NCBI RefSeq assembly: GCF_014773395.1
Contig: NZ_JACXAF010000012.1
Coordinates: 62,001-126,000, forward strand
DNA from: Neiella litorisoli
GTDB taxonomy: Bacteria; Pseudomonadota; Gammaproteobacteria; Enterobacterales; Neiellaceae
Length of the DNA stretch: 64,000 nt
Reading direction: 5' to 3'
How positions within the stretch are numbered: the first letter of the stretch is position 1; each line of letters opens with the position of its first letter. The position numbers were made by a program, and so were the translations under genes. Below the pieces are notes generated by a model that made no database searches, was not told the DNA's origin, and was given only the letters and a program-made list of their open reading frames with translations. Below, piece by piece: positions 54,613 through 62,312 of this stretch.

Positions 54613-56712
54613 TTACTGGCCTATCGAACTGACAATCTTGATTTGTTTGTCGTCAGGTATTTCCTGATAAGCCAACACTCGCATACTCGGAATCGTATTC
54701 TTGATAAAGCGCGCCAGCGTGTTTCTTAACACCCCTGAAGTCAGCAATATGGCGGGTTGACCTGCTAACTCTTGCTGTTGAGCGACGTCTTGCAGTGAAC
54801 GCTGCATCCGTTCTGCCAGACCTGGCTCAATGGCGGCGCCTTCATTTCCGGCGGCTTGAAGTGACTGGTGCAACATCTGTTCCAACTCTGGCAACAGTGC
54901 CACAACCGGAACCTCTTGATCTAACCCATTGATTTCCTGAACAATCAGTCGTTTTAATGCAACTCGAACAGCAGCGGTGAGGACGTCAGTATCTTGACTC
55001 CTAGGCGCGTACTCACGAATCGTTTGCAAAATACTGCGCATATCTCGGATCGGCACCGCTTCGTTAAGGAGATTTTGCATGACCCGAGTCAGCGTGCTCA
55101 GCGGCAGCAGATCGGGCACTAACGCTTCAACCAGTTTTGGATACTTGCGGCCAATCATATCGAGCAGGTTCTGAACTTCTTCGTGACCTAACAAGGTTGC
55201 TGCTTGGTTGGTTAACAGCTGGCTCAAGTGCGTTGCGATCACAGTTGAGCAATCCACTACGGTATAGCCGAGCGCTTGAGCTTGTTCTCGCATGTTCGGG
55301 TCAATCCAAACCGCATCCAGGCCGAATGCGGGATCCTTGGTTTTGGTGCCGCTCATTTCACCAAACACTTGTCCGGGATTAATGGCTAGATCCTGACCGG
55401 GGACGACCTCCGCTTCACCAACGGAAACCCCCATCAACGAAATTCGATAATTACTGGCGGGCAAGTCGAGGTTATCGCGAATATGGACTGCGGGAATGAG
55501 GAAGCCAAACTCTTGCGATAACTTTTTGCGCACGCCCTTAATCCGGTTGAGCAGTTCGCCGCCTTGACCCTTATCCACCATGGGAATCAAACGGTAGCCA
55601 ACTTCCAAACCAATAACGTCAACATGCTGAACGTCATCCCATGACAGATCTTTTTGCTGTTGCGTTTGCACTTGGGTTTGCTCTTCTTGTTTGGCCTCTT
55701 CAACTTGTGCTTGCGCTTTTTGCTCTCGCTTGCGAGTACCAAACCAAGCACCACCAGCGGCCACAAGTGCCAGTGACAGAAACGCAAAGTGAGGCATACC
55801 CGGTACAATACCCATCACAAACAAAATACCGGCACAAATCGCCAGCGCCTTGGGGCTTTCGAACATTTGCAAGACAACCTGCTCGCCCATGTCCTGATCG
55901 GTGTTTTGACGGGTAACCATGATGGCGGCCGCAATCGACAGCAACAGCGATGGAATTTGTGCCACCAAACCGTCACCAATGGTCAGCAGGGTATAAATCT
56001 GGACCGCTTCACCAAACAGCAAATCGTGCTGAACCATACCTATGACGAAGCCGCCAATGATGTTGATAAACAAGATCAGAATGCCGGCAATGGCATCGCC
56101 TTTAACGAACTTACTGGCACCGTCCATGGAGCCATAAAAATCAGCTTCCTGAGCAATTTCTTCGCGCCGCGCTTTGGCTTGCTCCTGACTGATCAAGCCG
56201 GCATTCAAATCGGCATCAATGGCCATTTGCTTGCCAGGCATTGCATCCAAAGTAAAGCGAGCACTTACTTCGGAAATACGGCCAGCACCTTTGGTGACCA
56301 CCACAAAGTTGATGATGACGAGAATTAAGAACACCACCAGACCCACGGCGTAGTTGCCGCCGATAACGACATTACCAAAGGCTTCAATCACCTGACCGGC
56401 CGCATCGCCACCTTCATGTCCTTCGAGTAACACCACTCGCGTCGATGCCACGTTCAACGCCAGACGCAATAAGGTGGCCACCAACAGTACGGTTGGAAAT
56501 GCTGAAAATTCAAGTGGTCTGCGAGTGTAGACGGTGACCAGTAACACCACCATCGACAGAGAAATATTGAACGCAAACAATATGTCCAGCAACAGTGGTG
56601 GCATCGGCAAAGTAACCATTGCCAGCGTTGCCAGTACCATTACCGGAACGCCCATTCCTGCGGGGTTTAAACGGCCTGATTTTACGGTATCGAGTGCTGC
56701 AGTCAGATTCAT
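54613..56712 (-). CDS. flhA: Flagellar export gate protein FlhA
   Basis: This 699-residue protein has an N-terminal half with eight membrane segments and the FHIPEP-type signature region (LLVATLLRLALNVASTRVVL). The cytoplasmic loop KGAGRISEVSARFTLDAMPG is very well conserved. The C-terminal cytoplasmic domain (about 350-699) docks chaperone-substrate complexes. It is the first gene after a sigma-54 promoter (56760-56775), so it heads a class II operon flhA-flhF-flhG-fliA. Confidence 0.97.
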   Translation of the reverse strand: MNLTAALDTVKSGRLNPAGMGVPVMVLATLAMVTLPMPPLLLDILFAFNISLSMVVLLVTVYTRRPLEFSAFPTVLLVATLLRLALNVASTRVVLLEGHEGGDAAGQVIEAFGNVVIGGNYAVGLVVFLILVIINFVVVTKGAGRISEVSARFTLDAMPGKQMAIDADLNAGLISQEQAKARREEIAQEADFYGSMDGASKFVKGDAIAGILILFINIIGGFVIGMVQHDLLFGEAVQIYTLLTIGDGLVAQIPSLLLSIAAAIMVTRQNTDQDMGEQVVLQMFESPKALAICAGILFVMGIVPGMPHFAFLSLALVAAGGAWFGTRKREQKAQAQVEEAKQEEQTQVQTQQQKDLSWDDVQHVDVIGLEVGYRLIPMVDKGQGGELLNRIKGVRKKLSQEFGFLIPAVHIRDNLDLPASNYRISLMGVSVGEAEVVPGQDLAINPGQVFGEMSGTKTKDPAFGLDAVWIDPNMREQAQALGYTVVDCSTVIATHLSQLLTNQAATLLGHEEVQNLLDMIGRKYPKLVEALVPDLLPLSTLTRVMQNLLNEAVPIRDMRSILQTIREYAPRSQDTDVLTAAVRVALKRLIVQEINGLDQEVPVVALLPELEQMLHQSLQAAGNEGAAIEPGLAERMQRSLQDVAQQQELAGQPAILLTSGVLRNTLARFIKNTIPSMRVLAYQEIPDDKQIKIVSSIGQ

Positions 56713-56759
56713 TCAGAAAAACTCGTTGCGCCAGAGATTTGTCATTTGCGAGTTGAACT

Positions 56760-56775
56760 GCAAAGAATGAGCCAA
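56760..56775 (-). promoter_or_regulatory. Sigma-54 promoter of the flhA operon
   Basis: On minus, TGGCTCATTCTTTGCA matches the sigma-54 consensus TGGCACG-N4-TTGCW, with GG at -24 and GC at -12 at exact spacing and two differences. It falls in the only sizeable gap of the flhB-flhA-flhF block, about 48 bases before the flhA ATG. In Vibrio and Pseudomonas, flhA operons are known to need RpoN with FlrC or FleQ. Confidence 0.75.
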
Positions 56776-56798
56776 CAGCAGAAGCGGCTAACGATGTG

Positions 56799-57983
56799 TT
56801 ATTGCGGTGAGCCAGTATCAGTCGGTTCAGGATGGATCGGGCGCCCATCTTGGTCGAGTACCAGAGCCGTTGGGATATGCTGCTCAATGGAGACCGGTTT
56901 AGGCCTCGCGCCCTTGCCACTCTGGAATAGCTTCAATTGATAGACATATGCCAAAATCTGCGCCACGGCGGCGAATAAATCGCCCGGAATTTCTCTGTCT
57001 AGTTCAGTGGTATAGTAAATCGCACGTGCCAAGGTCGGTTGCCGCATGATAGGAACTTCATGTTCACGGGCAATCTGACGAATTTGTTCGGCAATGTAAT
57101 CAACCCCTTTGGCAATCACCACCGGCGCTTTCGAACCTTTAGTGTCGTAACGCAAGGCCACGGCAAAGTGATCGGGGTTGGTCACCACCACATCAGCTTT
57201 AGGCACTTCCCCCATCATCCGCTGTTGGGTCATTTCCATTTGCAGCCTGCGAATTCGGCGCTTGATTTCTGGGTTACCCTCGGTGTCCTTGTATTCGTCC
57301 TTGATCTCCTGCATTGACATCTTTAACTGCTTGTTGTGATTATAAATTTGGAATGGAATATCAATCAGAACAATCAATAGAATCGAGCAACACAAGCCAA
57401 CAAACATCCACAAAAACATGGTGACTGCGGAAACAATATCGTGGGGCGATGCTTTTTCTGAGACCTGCAGAATATTTGGAAACAGCCACACCAGCAGCAT
57501 GATCGCCACTGCCGCAACGACTGCGAACTTAGCAAAGGCTTTGATTAGCTCGACCAAAGCTTGCGGACCAAACATCCGCTTGAAGCCCTGCAATGGTGAC
57601 ATTCGATTGAGCTTGGGAGCTGCGGCCTCGGCACTAATGGTGACCCCACCAAGGGCAACTGAACCGATAAATGCGCAAACAAAAACCAGTGCCATAAAGG
57701 CCGCCATTGGCCCTAAAATGCCTTGCAAAACACCGGCTAGTCCATTGAGAAACGCATGAATATCGTAAATTTTTTCTCGTTCGATGGTAAATAGCTCAAT
57801 AAACACTGACTGCATCGCCAGTGCCATCGATTTACCAATCCATAAGAATCCAACAGCACTCGAGATCAGTACCGCTGCGGTGGCCAGTTCTTTGGAGCGA
57901 GGCACTTGACCTTTTTCTCTTGCCTTCTCCTTTTTTCGGGGCGTCGCCTCTTCTGTTTTTTCCTGATCGCTGTCTTCAGCCAT
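56799..57983 (-). CDS. flhB: Flagellar export switch protein FlhB
   Basis: This 394-residue protein has four membrane segments followed by a cytoplasmic domain. Self-cleavage should occur in VVVTNPDHFAVALRYD, where NPDH takes the place of the common NPTH; cleavage is between Asn and Pro. The N-terminus (EEATPRKKEKAREKGQVPRS) and the conserved EIKDEYKDTEGNPEIKRRIR linker are normal. FlhB changes export from rod-hook to filament substrates, with FliK. The C-terminal tail is longer than in enteric FlhB. Confidence 0.95.
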   Translation of the reverse strand: MAEDSDQEKTEEATPRKKEKAREKGQVPRSKELATAAVLISSAVGFLWIGKSMALAMQSVFIELFTIEREKIYDIHAFLNGLAGVLQGILGPMAAFMALVFVCAFIGSVALGGVTISAEAAAPKLNRMSPLQGFKRMFGPQALVELIKAFAKFAVVAAVAIMLLVWLFPNILQVSEKASPHDIVSAVTMFLWMFVGLCCSILLIVLIDIPFQIYNHNKQLKMSMQEIKDEYKDTEGNPEIKRRIRRLQMEMTQQRMMGEVPKADVVVTNPDHFAVALRYDTKGSKAPVVIAKGVDYIAEQIRQIAREHEVPIMRQPTLARAIYYTTELDREIPGDLFAAVAQILAYVYQLKLFQSGKGARPKPVSIEQHIPTALVLDQDGRPIHPEPTDTGSPQ

Positions 57984-57993
57984 AGCGCCTCCG

Positions 57994-58773
57994 TCAACAA
58001 CTCAGCAACAGGAGATCACACACCAGCTCTAGGTGGCGATGCCATTGTCGTTCGAAATGAGTAGCGAAGTTACCGATCGTCAACCACAGGATTAACAAAC
58101 CCGATAACATGGTAATTGGAAAACCAATGGAAAAAATATTCAGCTGCGGCGCCGCCCTTGTCATGACGCCAAACGAGAAGTTGATCAGTAGCAGCGCAAC
58201 CACCGATGACAACGCCATGCTCAGCGCTGCCGTATACATCCAGCCAGCCCATGCCACCATTTCGAAAAAGTTAACTTCAGCAAGGCTGTGCAAGCCCACC
58301 GGCAGCGAATGGAAACTCTTGGAAATCGCTAGCAGTAGGGCAATGTGACCATCAAAGGCAAGGAAAACCAAGCTCGCCAGCAGCAGAAAAAACTGGCCGA
58401 CGGCGGGCACTTGCTGACCATTCATCGGATCGACGATGTTGGCAAAACCTAAGCTGGTTTGCATACCGACGATTTGCCCTGCCAATACGAAGCTAGCAAT
58501 CAACAATTGCGATGCTAAACCAACTGCAAAGCCAATAATCATTTCTTGTGCCGTGACCAAAAATCCGGCAATTGAGAACAGTTCAATATCGGGCATCGGC
58601 GGCAACATGGGTTGGATCGCCACGGCTAACGCAACGGCCAGCGCCATCCGGATGCGCATGGATATATTTTGCGAGGAGAGTAGCGTCATCGACGCAAACA
58701 TGGCACTGATCCGTGCCAGCGGCCACAGCAGGCTCGCTAGAAAAGAAAGCACGACATCGAGTGGCCAATCCAT
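57994..58773 (-). CDS. fliR: Flagellar export gate protein FliR
   Basis: This 259-residue membrane protein with about six hydrophobic segments shows the family pattern (EMIIGFAVGLASQLLIASFV, GQIVGMQTSLGFANIVDP). It joins FliP and FliQ in the export gate. The start shares one base with the fliQ stop and flhB follows after 10 bases. Confidence 0.94.
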   Translation of the reverse strand: MDWPLDVVLSFLASLLWPLARISAMFASMTLLSSQNISMRIRMALAVALAVAIQPMLPPMPDIELFSIAGFLVTAQEMIIGFAVGLASQLLIASFVLAGQIVGMQTSLGFANIVDPMNGQQVPAVGQFFLLLASLVFLAFDGHIALLLAISKSFHSLPVGLHSLAEVNFFEMVAWAGWMYTAALSMALSSVVALLLINFSFGVMTRAAPQLNIFSIGFPITMLSGLLILWLTIGNFATHFERQWHRHLELVCDLLLLSC

Positions 58774-59042
58774 CAGCCAATGACCTGAGGGATCATGTCA
58801 GCAAGGCGGTAAGTGAAGTCCATGATGGACGCGGTAAGCCAGTGCGCACTCATCATCAGCGCCACCAGCGTCACAATTAACCGCGGTAAGAAGCTAAGCG
58901 TCTGTTCGTTAATCGACGTCGCCGCCTGAAAAACCGCAACAATCAAACCAATAAACAAGCTCGGTAAAACGATCACGGACACCATAAACACAATGAGCTT
59001 GAGCGCCTCACGAAAAATATCGACAAATACCTCAGGTGTCAT
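58773..59042 (-). CDS. fliQ: Flagellar export gate protein FliQ
   Basis: This 89-residue protein has two membrane helices, with the signature IVLPSLFIGLIVAVFQAATS and INEQTLSFLPRLIVTLVAL. Length and order between fliP and fliR are standard. Confidence 0.96.
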   Translation of the reverse strand: MTPEVFVDIFREALKLIVFMVSVIVLPSLFIGLIVAVFQAATSINEQTLSFLPRLIVTLVALMMSAHWLTASIMDFTYRLADMIPQVIG

Positions 59043-59059
59043 AGCGGCTCTCCTTTGAG

Positions 59060-59881
59060 CTACATGCCGAAGCTGGTTGCCAGTGTGCCCATCACTAGGT
59101 TCCAGCCATCAACCAGCACAAACAGCATGAGTTTAAACGGCAGCGATACAATCATTGGTGACAGCATCATCATACCCATCGCCATCAATACACTGGCGAC
59201 CACTAAGTCAATGATTAGGAAAGGGATAAACAGCATAAAACCGATTTGAAAAGCGGTTTTCAGTTCGCTAGTAACAAACGCAGGAACCAGCACAGTCAGC
59301 GGCACTCGCTCTCCGGGCTGTACCGCATCAACACCGGCGATTTCCATAAATGCTTCTAAGTCGGTAGTGCGCGTTTGCGCCAACATAAACTCTTCCATTG
59401 GCACCCGACCAACAGCCACCGCATCCTGAAACTTCAGCTGCTCATTAAGGTAGGGTTCAACGGCTTGATTATAAACTTGTTCAAACACCGGTCGCATAAT
59501 AAACAAGGTCATGAACAAGGCCAGTCCAATGATGATTTGGTTTGACGGCGTTTGCTGCAAACCGGTAGCTTGGCGCAAAATCGACAGGACCACCACCACT
59601 CGGGTAAAGGATGTCATCAGCATCAAAATCGCGGGAATGAAGCTCAGTGCCGTCATAATGGCCAGCACTTGCAGCGTCACCGAGTAACTTTGCGAGCCAT
59701 CTGGATTGGTAGTCACATTAAATGCAGTGAGCCCGGTTGAGTTTTGCCCTGCGGCTGCACTAGCAACGGTATCAACAACTTGTGCTGTAGTTGGCTCTTG
59801 GGCCATGACGCCAGATGAAACCACTGTCAACAGAGCCAGAAAAATAAATTGAATTATTGTTTGCTTCGCCATGGTAGCCAA
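59060..59881 (-). CDS. fliP: Flagellar export gate protein FliP
   Basis: This 273-residue protein has a cleavable signal ([19 protein letters not shown]) and four membrane segments. Conserved blocks are [39 protein letters not shown] and [20 protein letters not shown]. It overlaps the fliO end by 28 bases from the first ATG, or by 19 from an ATG three codons later. Confidence 0.96.
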   Translation of the reverse strand: MATMAKQTIIQFIFLALLTVVSSGVMAQEPTTAQVVDTVASAAAGQNSTGLTAFNVTTNPDGSQSYSVTLQVLAIMTALSFIPAILMLMTSFTRVVVVLSILRQATGLQQTPSNQIIIGLALFMTLFIMRPVFEQVYNQAVEPYLNEQLKFQDAVAVGRVPMEEFMLAQTRTTDLEAFMEIAGVDAVQPGERVPLTVLVPAFVTSELKTAFQIGFMLFIPFLIIDLVVASVLMAMGMMMLSPMIVSLPFKLMLFVLVDGWNLVMGTLATSFGM

Positions 59882-60192
59882 TTTGGTGGAGTAGTAGGTT
59901 GTTGAATATGTTGTAGCGCTTCGGGTAATTGCTCGGCGTTAAATTCGGCTAGCGTGTTAATGGCCTGGGCAGTGACACCAAGCAACAAATAGCGCTCGCC
60001 AACCTTCACCAGCAGCAACCGCTCTTTCGTGCCGATATGGCGACTTGCCACCACATCCATCCCAGACGGCGCCATCAGACTACTCGGCATCAAGCGCTTC
60101 CATAGCCATGCTAAGCCGATTGCTACAGCGAGCACCACCAGCAATGATACAAACATCGCCAGCATTTGTTCCATCGAATTTGATGCAGTCAC
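59854..60192 (-). CDS. fliO: Flagellar export protein FliO
   Basis: This 112-residue protein has one membrane segment ([20 protein letters not shown]) and a small cytoplasmic domain ([31 protein letters not shown]), as in FliO. It helps FliP assemble. A strong terminator lies between it and fliN, so it may depend on read-through or on a promoter inside fliN. Confidence 0.9.
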   Translation of the reverse strand: MTASNSMEQMLAMFVSLLVVLAVAIGLAWLWKRLMPSSLMAPSGMDVVASRHIGTKERLLLVKVGERYLLLGVTAQAINTLAEFNAEQLPEALQHIQQPTTPPNWLPWRSKQ

Positions 60193-60210
60193 GTCAGCAA
60201 CTCTCTAAAC

Positions 60211-60237
60211 AAAAAACCGCACCATCAGCGGTGCGGT
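60211..60237 (-). terminator. Intrinsic terminator between fliN and fliO
   Basis: On minus, ACCGCACC / GGTGCGGT form an 8-bp GC-rich stem with a 6-base loop, followed at once by six T. It starts 6 bases after the fliN stop. Its position inside a cluster usually written as one operon is unusual. Confidence 0.85.
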
Positions 60238-60242
60238 GACTT

Positions 60243-60665
60243 TTAGCGCAGTTTCTTAATGCGCTCGGTTTGACTAATCACATCAGTCAATCGAATACCA
60301 AATTTGTCGTTCACCACAACTACTTCACCGTGCGCAATTAGGGTGCCATTGACCAGCACATCAAGTGGCTCACCGGCGACTCGGTCAAGCTCGACCACGG
60401 AGCCCTGGTTTAACTGCAGCAGGTTGCGAATATTGATTTTACTGCGGCCGACTTCCATCGAAATGGTCACCGGGATATCCAGAATGCTCTCTAACCGACG
60501 CTTTTCTTCCGGAGTGATTTCCGACTCTTCATCAAACTCTTGCAACTCAGCGGGCTGCGCTTCGAGGGCTTCATTACCAAAACCATCGGAGGTTTGCTGT
60601 GCTAGGGCTTCGGCCCATTCGTCGGCGACCTGTTGATCATCGACCTTGTCATTCTCGTCGCTCAT
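60243..60665 (-). CDS. fliN: Flagellar motor switch protein FliN
   Basis: This 140-residue protein has an acidic N-terminal extension of about 55 residues, then one SpoA domain: ILDIPVTISMEVGRSKINIR, LLQLNQGSVVELDRVAGEPL, GEVVVVNDKFGIRLTDV. It forms the lower C-ring, which binds FliH and CheY-P. The start overlaps fliM by 4 bases. Confidence 0.96.
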   Translation of the reverse strand: MSDENDKVDDQQVADEWAEALAQQTSDGFGNEALEAQPAELQEFDEESEITPEEKRRLESILDIPVTISMEVGRSKINIRNLLQLNQGSVVELDRVAGEPLDVLVNGTLIAHGEVVVVNDKFGIRLTDVISQTERIKKLR

Positions 60666-61732
60666 AAATCCTCCTCGTCTAGGGTTTGCTCAAGACGTTC
60701 AATATCGGCCTGACCATCAATCCGCACACCACCGCGAGTCACCAGAGCCAGCTCGCTCTTAACCCCAGTTGGTCGCTTAATTTTTTCTTTGATTTTCAGC
60801 GCCATTTGATCATTACTGCGGCCCACCGTTGCGCGGAATGACGGTAAGTCTTCAACAAATACAGTGGCCGCTTCTGGCATTTCCACCGGAATAATATCGC
60901 CCGGTTTGTAATTCATAATGTCGCGCAACGACACTTCGGTATCCAGTAACTTGGCTTTGATATCGACCGGTACGTCCATGATTTCATCCCGCAATGCCAT
61001 TGCCCAGCGCAAATCGGTATCTTCTTTGTCACTTTGCACGCCGGCATCAAGCAACTCTCGGATCGGCTCAAGCATGGAATACGGCATGGCGATATGGAAA
61101 TCACCACCACCACCATCCAAGTCAATATGGAATGACGACACCACAACGACTTCAGTTGGGCTGACGATATTCGCCATCGCGGGGTTCACCTCACTATCGA
61201 GGTACTCAAACTCGCAGTCCATCACTGGCGCCCACGCTTCTTTGTAATCAACAAAAACCAGCTTGAGCAGCATTTGGATAATTCGGCGTTCGGTTGGGGT
61301 AAATTCTCGGCCTTCGATCTTGGCATGATAACGACCATCGCCGCCGAAGAAGTTGTCCACTAGGACAAACACCAGCCGAGCTTCCATGGTCACCAACGCG
61401 GTGCCTTTGAGCGGTCGGAAGCGAACCATGTTGAGCGATGTGGGTACAAACAGGGTGTGAACGTACTCGCCGAACTTAATCATCTGAACGCCATTAATCG
61501 ACACTTCAGCTGAGCGGCGCATCAAATTGAATAAGCTGATGCGCATGTGGCGAGCAAAGCGCTCATTGACAATTTCAAGGGTCGGCATACGACCCCGGAC
61601 AATCCGATCTTGAGACGAAAAGTCATATTCCATGACGCCTTCGGCGCCACCTTCTTCTATCTCTTCTTCTTCGACTTCATCGGCGCCATGTAGTAGCGCG
61701 TCAATCTCGTCTTGGGATAATAGATCGGTCAC
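60662..61732 (-). CDS. fliM: Flagellar motor switch protein FliM
   Basis: This 356-residue protein starts with the CheY-P binding peptide LLSQDEIDALLHGADE. The middle domain contains LEIVNERFARHMRISLFNLM and the GGDGRY segment; the SpoA-type C-terminal domain includes DVPVDIKAKLLDTEVSLRDI. It sits in the C-ring between FliG and FliN. It follows fliL by 9 bases. Confidence 0.97.
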   Translation of the reverse strand: MTDLLSQDEIDALLHGADEVEEEEIEEGGAEGVMEYDFSSQDRIVRGRMPTLEIVNERFARHMRISLFNLMRRSAEVSINGVQMIKFGEYVHTLFVPTSLNMVRFRPLKGTALVTMEARLVFVLVDNFFGGDGRYHAKIEGREFTPTERRIIQMLLKLVFVDYKEAWAPVMDCEFEYLDSEVNPAMANIVSPTEVVVVSSFHIDLDGGGGDFHIAMPYSMLEPIRELLDAGVQSDKEDTDLRWAMALRDEIMDVPVDIKAKLLDTEVSLRDIMNYKPGDIIPVEMPEAATVFVEDLPSFRATVGRSNDQMALKIKEKIKRPTGVKSELALVTRGGVRIDGQADIERLEQTLDEEDL

Positions 61733-61741
61733 TCGTTTGTC

Positions 61742-62260
61742 CTACTCAATGACAAAACCGGTAAACAACACCTGTTCAACCACATTTTGCCCTTCCACTC
61801 GGAGGAAAGTCTCCCGAATATCACTTAACGCTTGCTCGCGGAGTCGTTCCTTACCTGCCAGCGACACCAACTCTTCTTCGGTTGTGGCACTGAACGTTTT
61901 GTGTAACGTTGCTTCAACCAGCGGTACGTGCTTGCGCGCCAACTGCTCGGCATCTTGACCTCGAACCAACAACTGCACTTTGATTTGCACTGTTCGCGGT
62001 CGGTGCGCACCTTGAATCATAAAATCAAGCGCTCGTGGCATGGCCACGTACAAAGCGTCACCAATTTGAGCCGGAGCCGAAGATTTTGTCGCTTCACCTT
62101 CGGCGGCTGCCGAAACTTCGTCACTTGAAGAACTACCTAGCAAAAACCAGGCCGCCAAGCCACCACCAATCAATACAACAACCACAAGTGCGATGATGAT
62201 CAGTAATTTGTTCTTACCGCCGGGTTTTACTTCCAATTCTACTTCTTCAGCCATATCCAA
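61742..62260 (-). CDS. fliL: Flagellar basal body protein FliL
   Basis: This 172-residue protein has a short cytoplasmic N-terminus, one membrane helix (KLLIIIALVVVVLIGGGLAA) and a periplasmic stomatin-like domain ending FLRVEGQNVVEQVLFTGFVI. FliL rings the stators and raises torque. It follows fliK after about 52 bases. Confidence 0.93.
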   Translation of the reverse strand: MDMAEEVELEVKPGGKNKLLIIIALVVVVLIGGGLAAWFLLGSSSSDEVSAAAEGEATKSSAPAQIGDALYVAMPRALDFMIQGAHRPRTVQIKVQLLVRGQDAEQLARKHVPLVEATLHKTFSATTEEELVSLAGKERLREQALSDIRETFLRVEGQNVVEQVLFTGFVIE

Positions 62261-62312
62261 TCCTGATTGTTTTCATGGGTGACAATTGGCCGCTAGATTA
62301 GCACAGCGTTCA

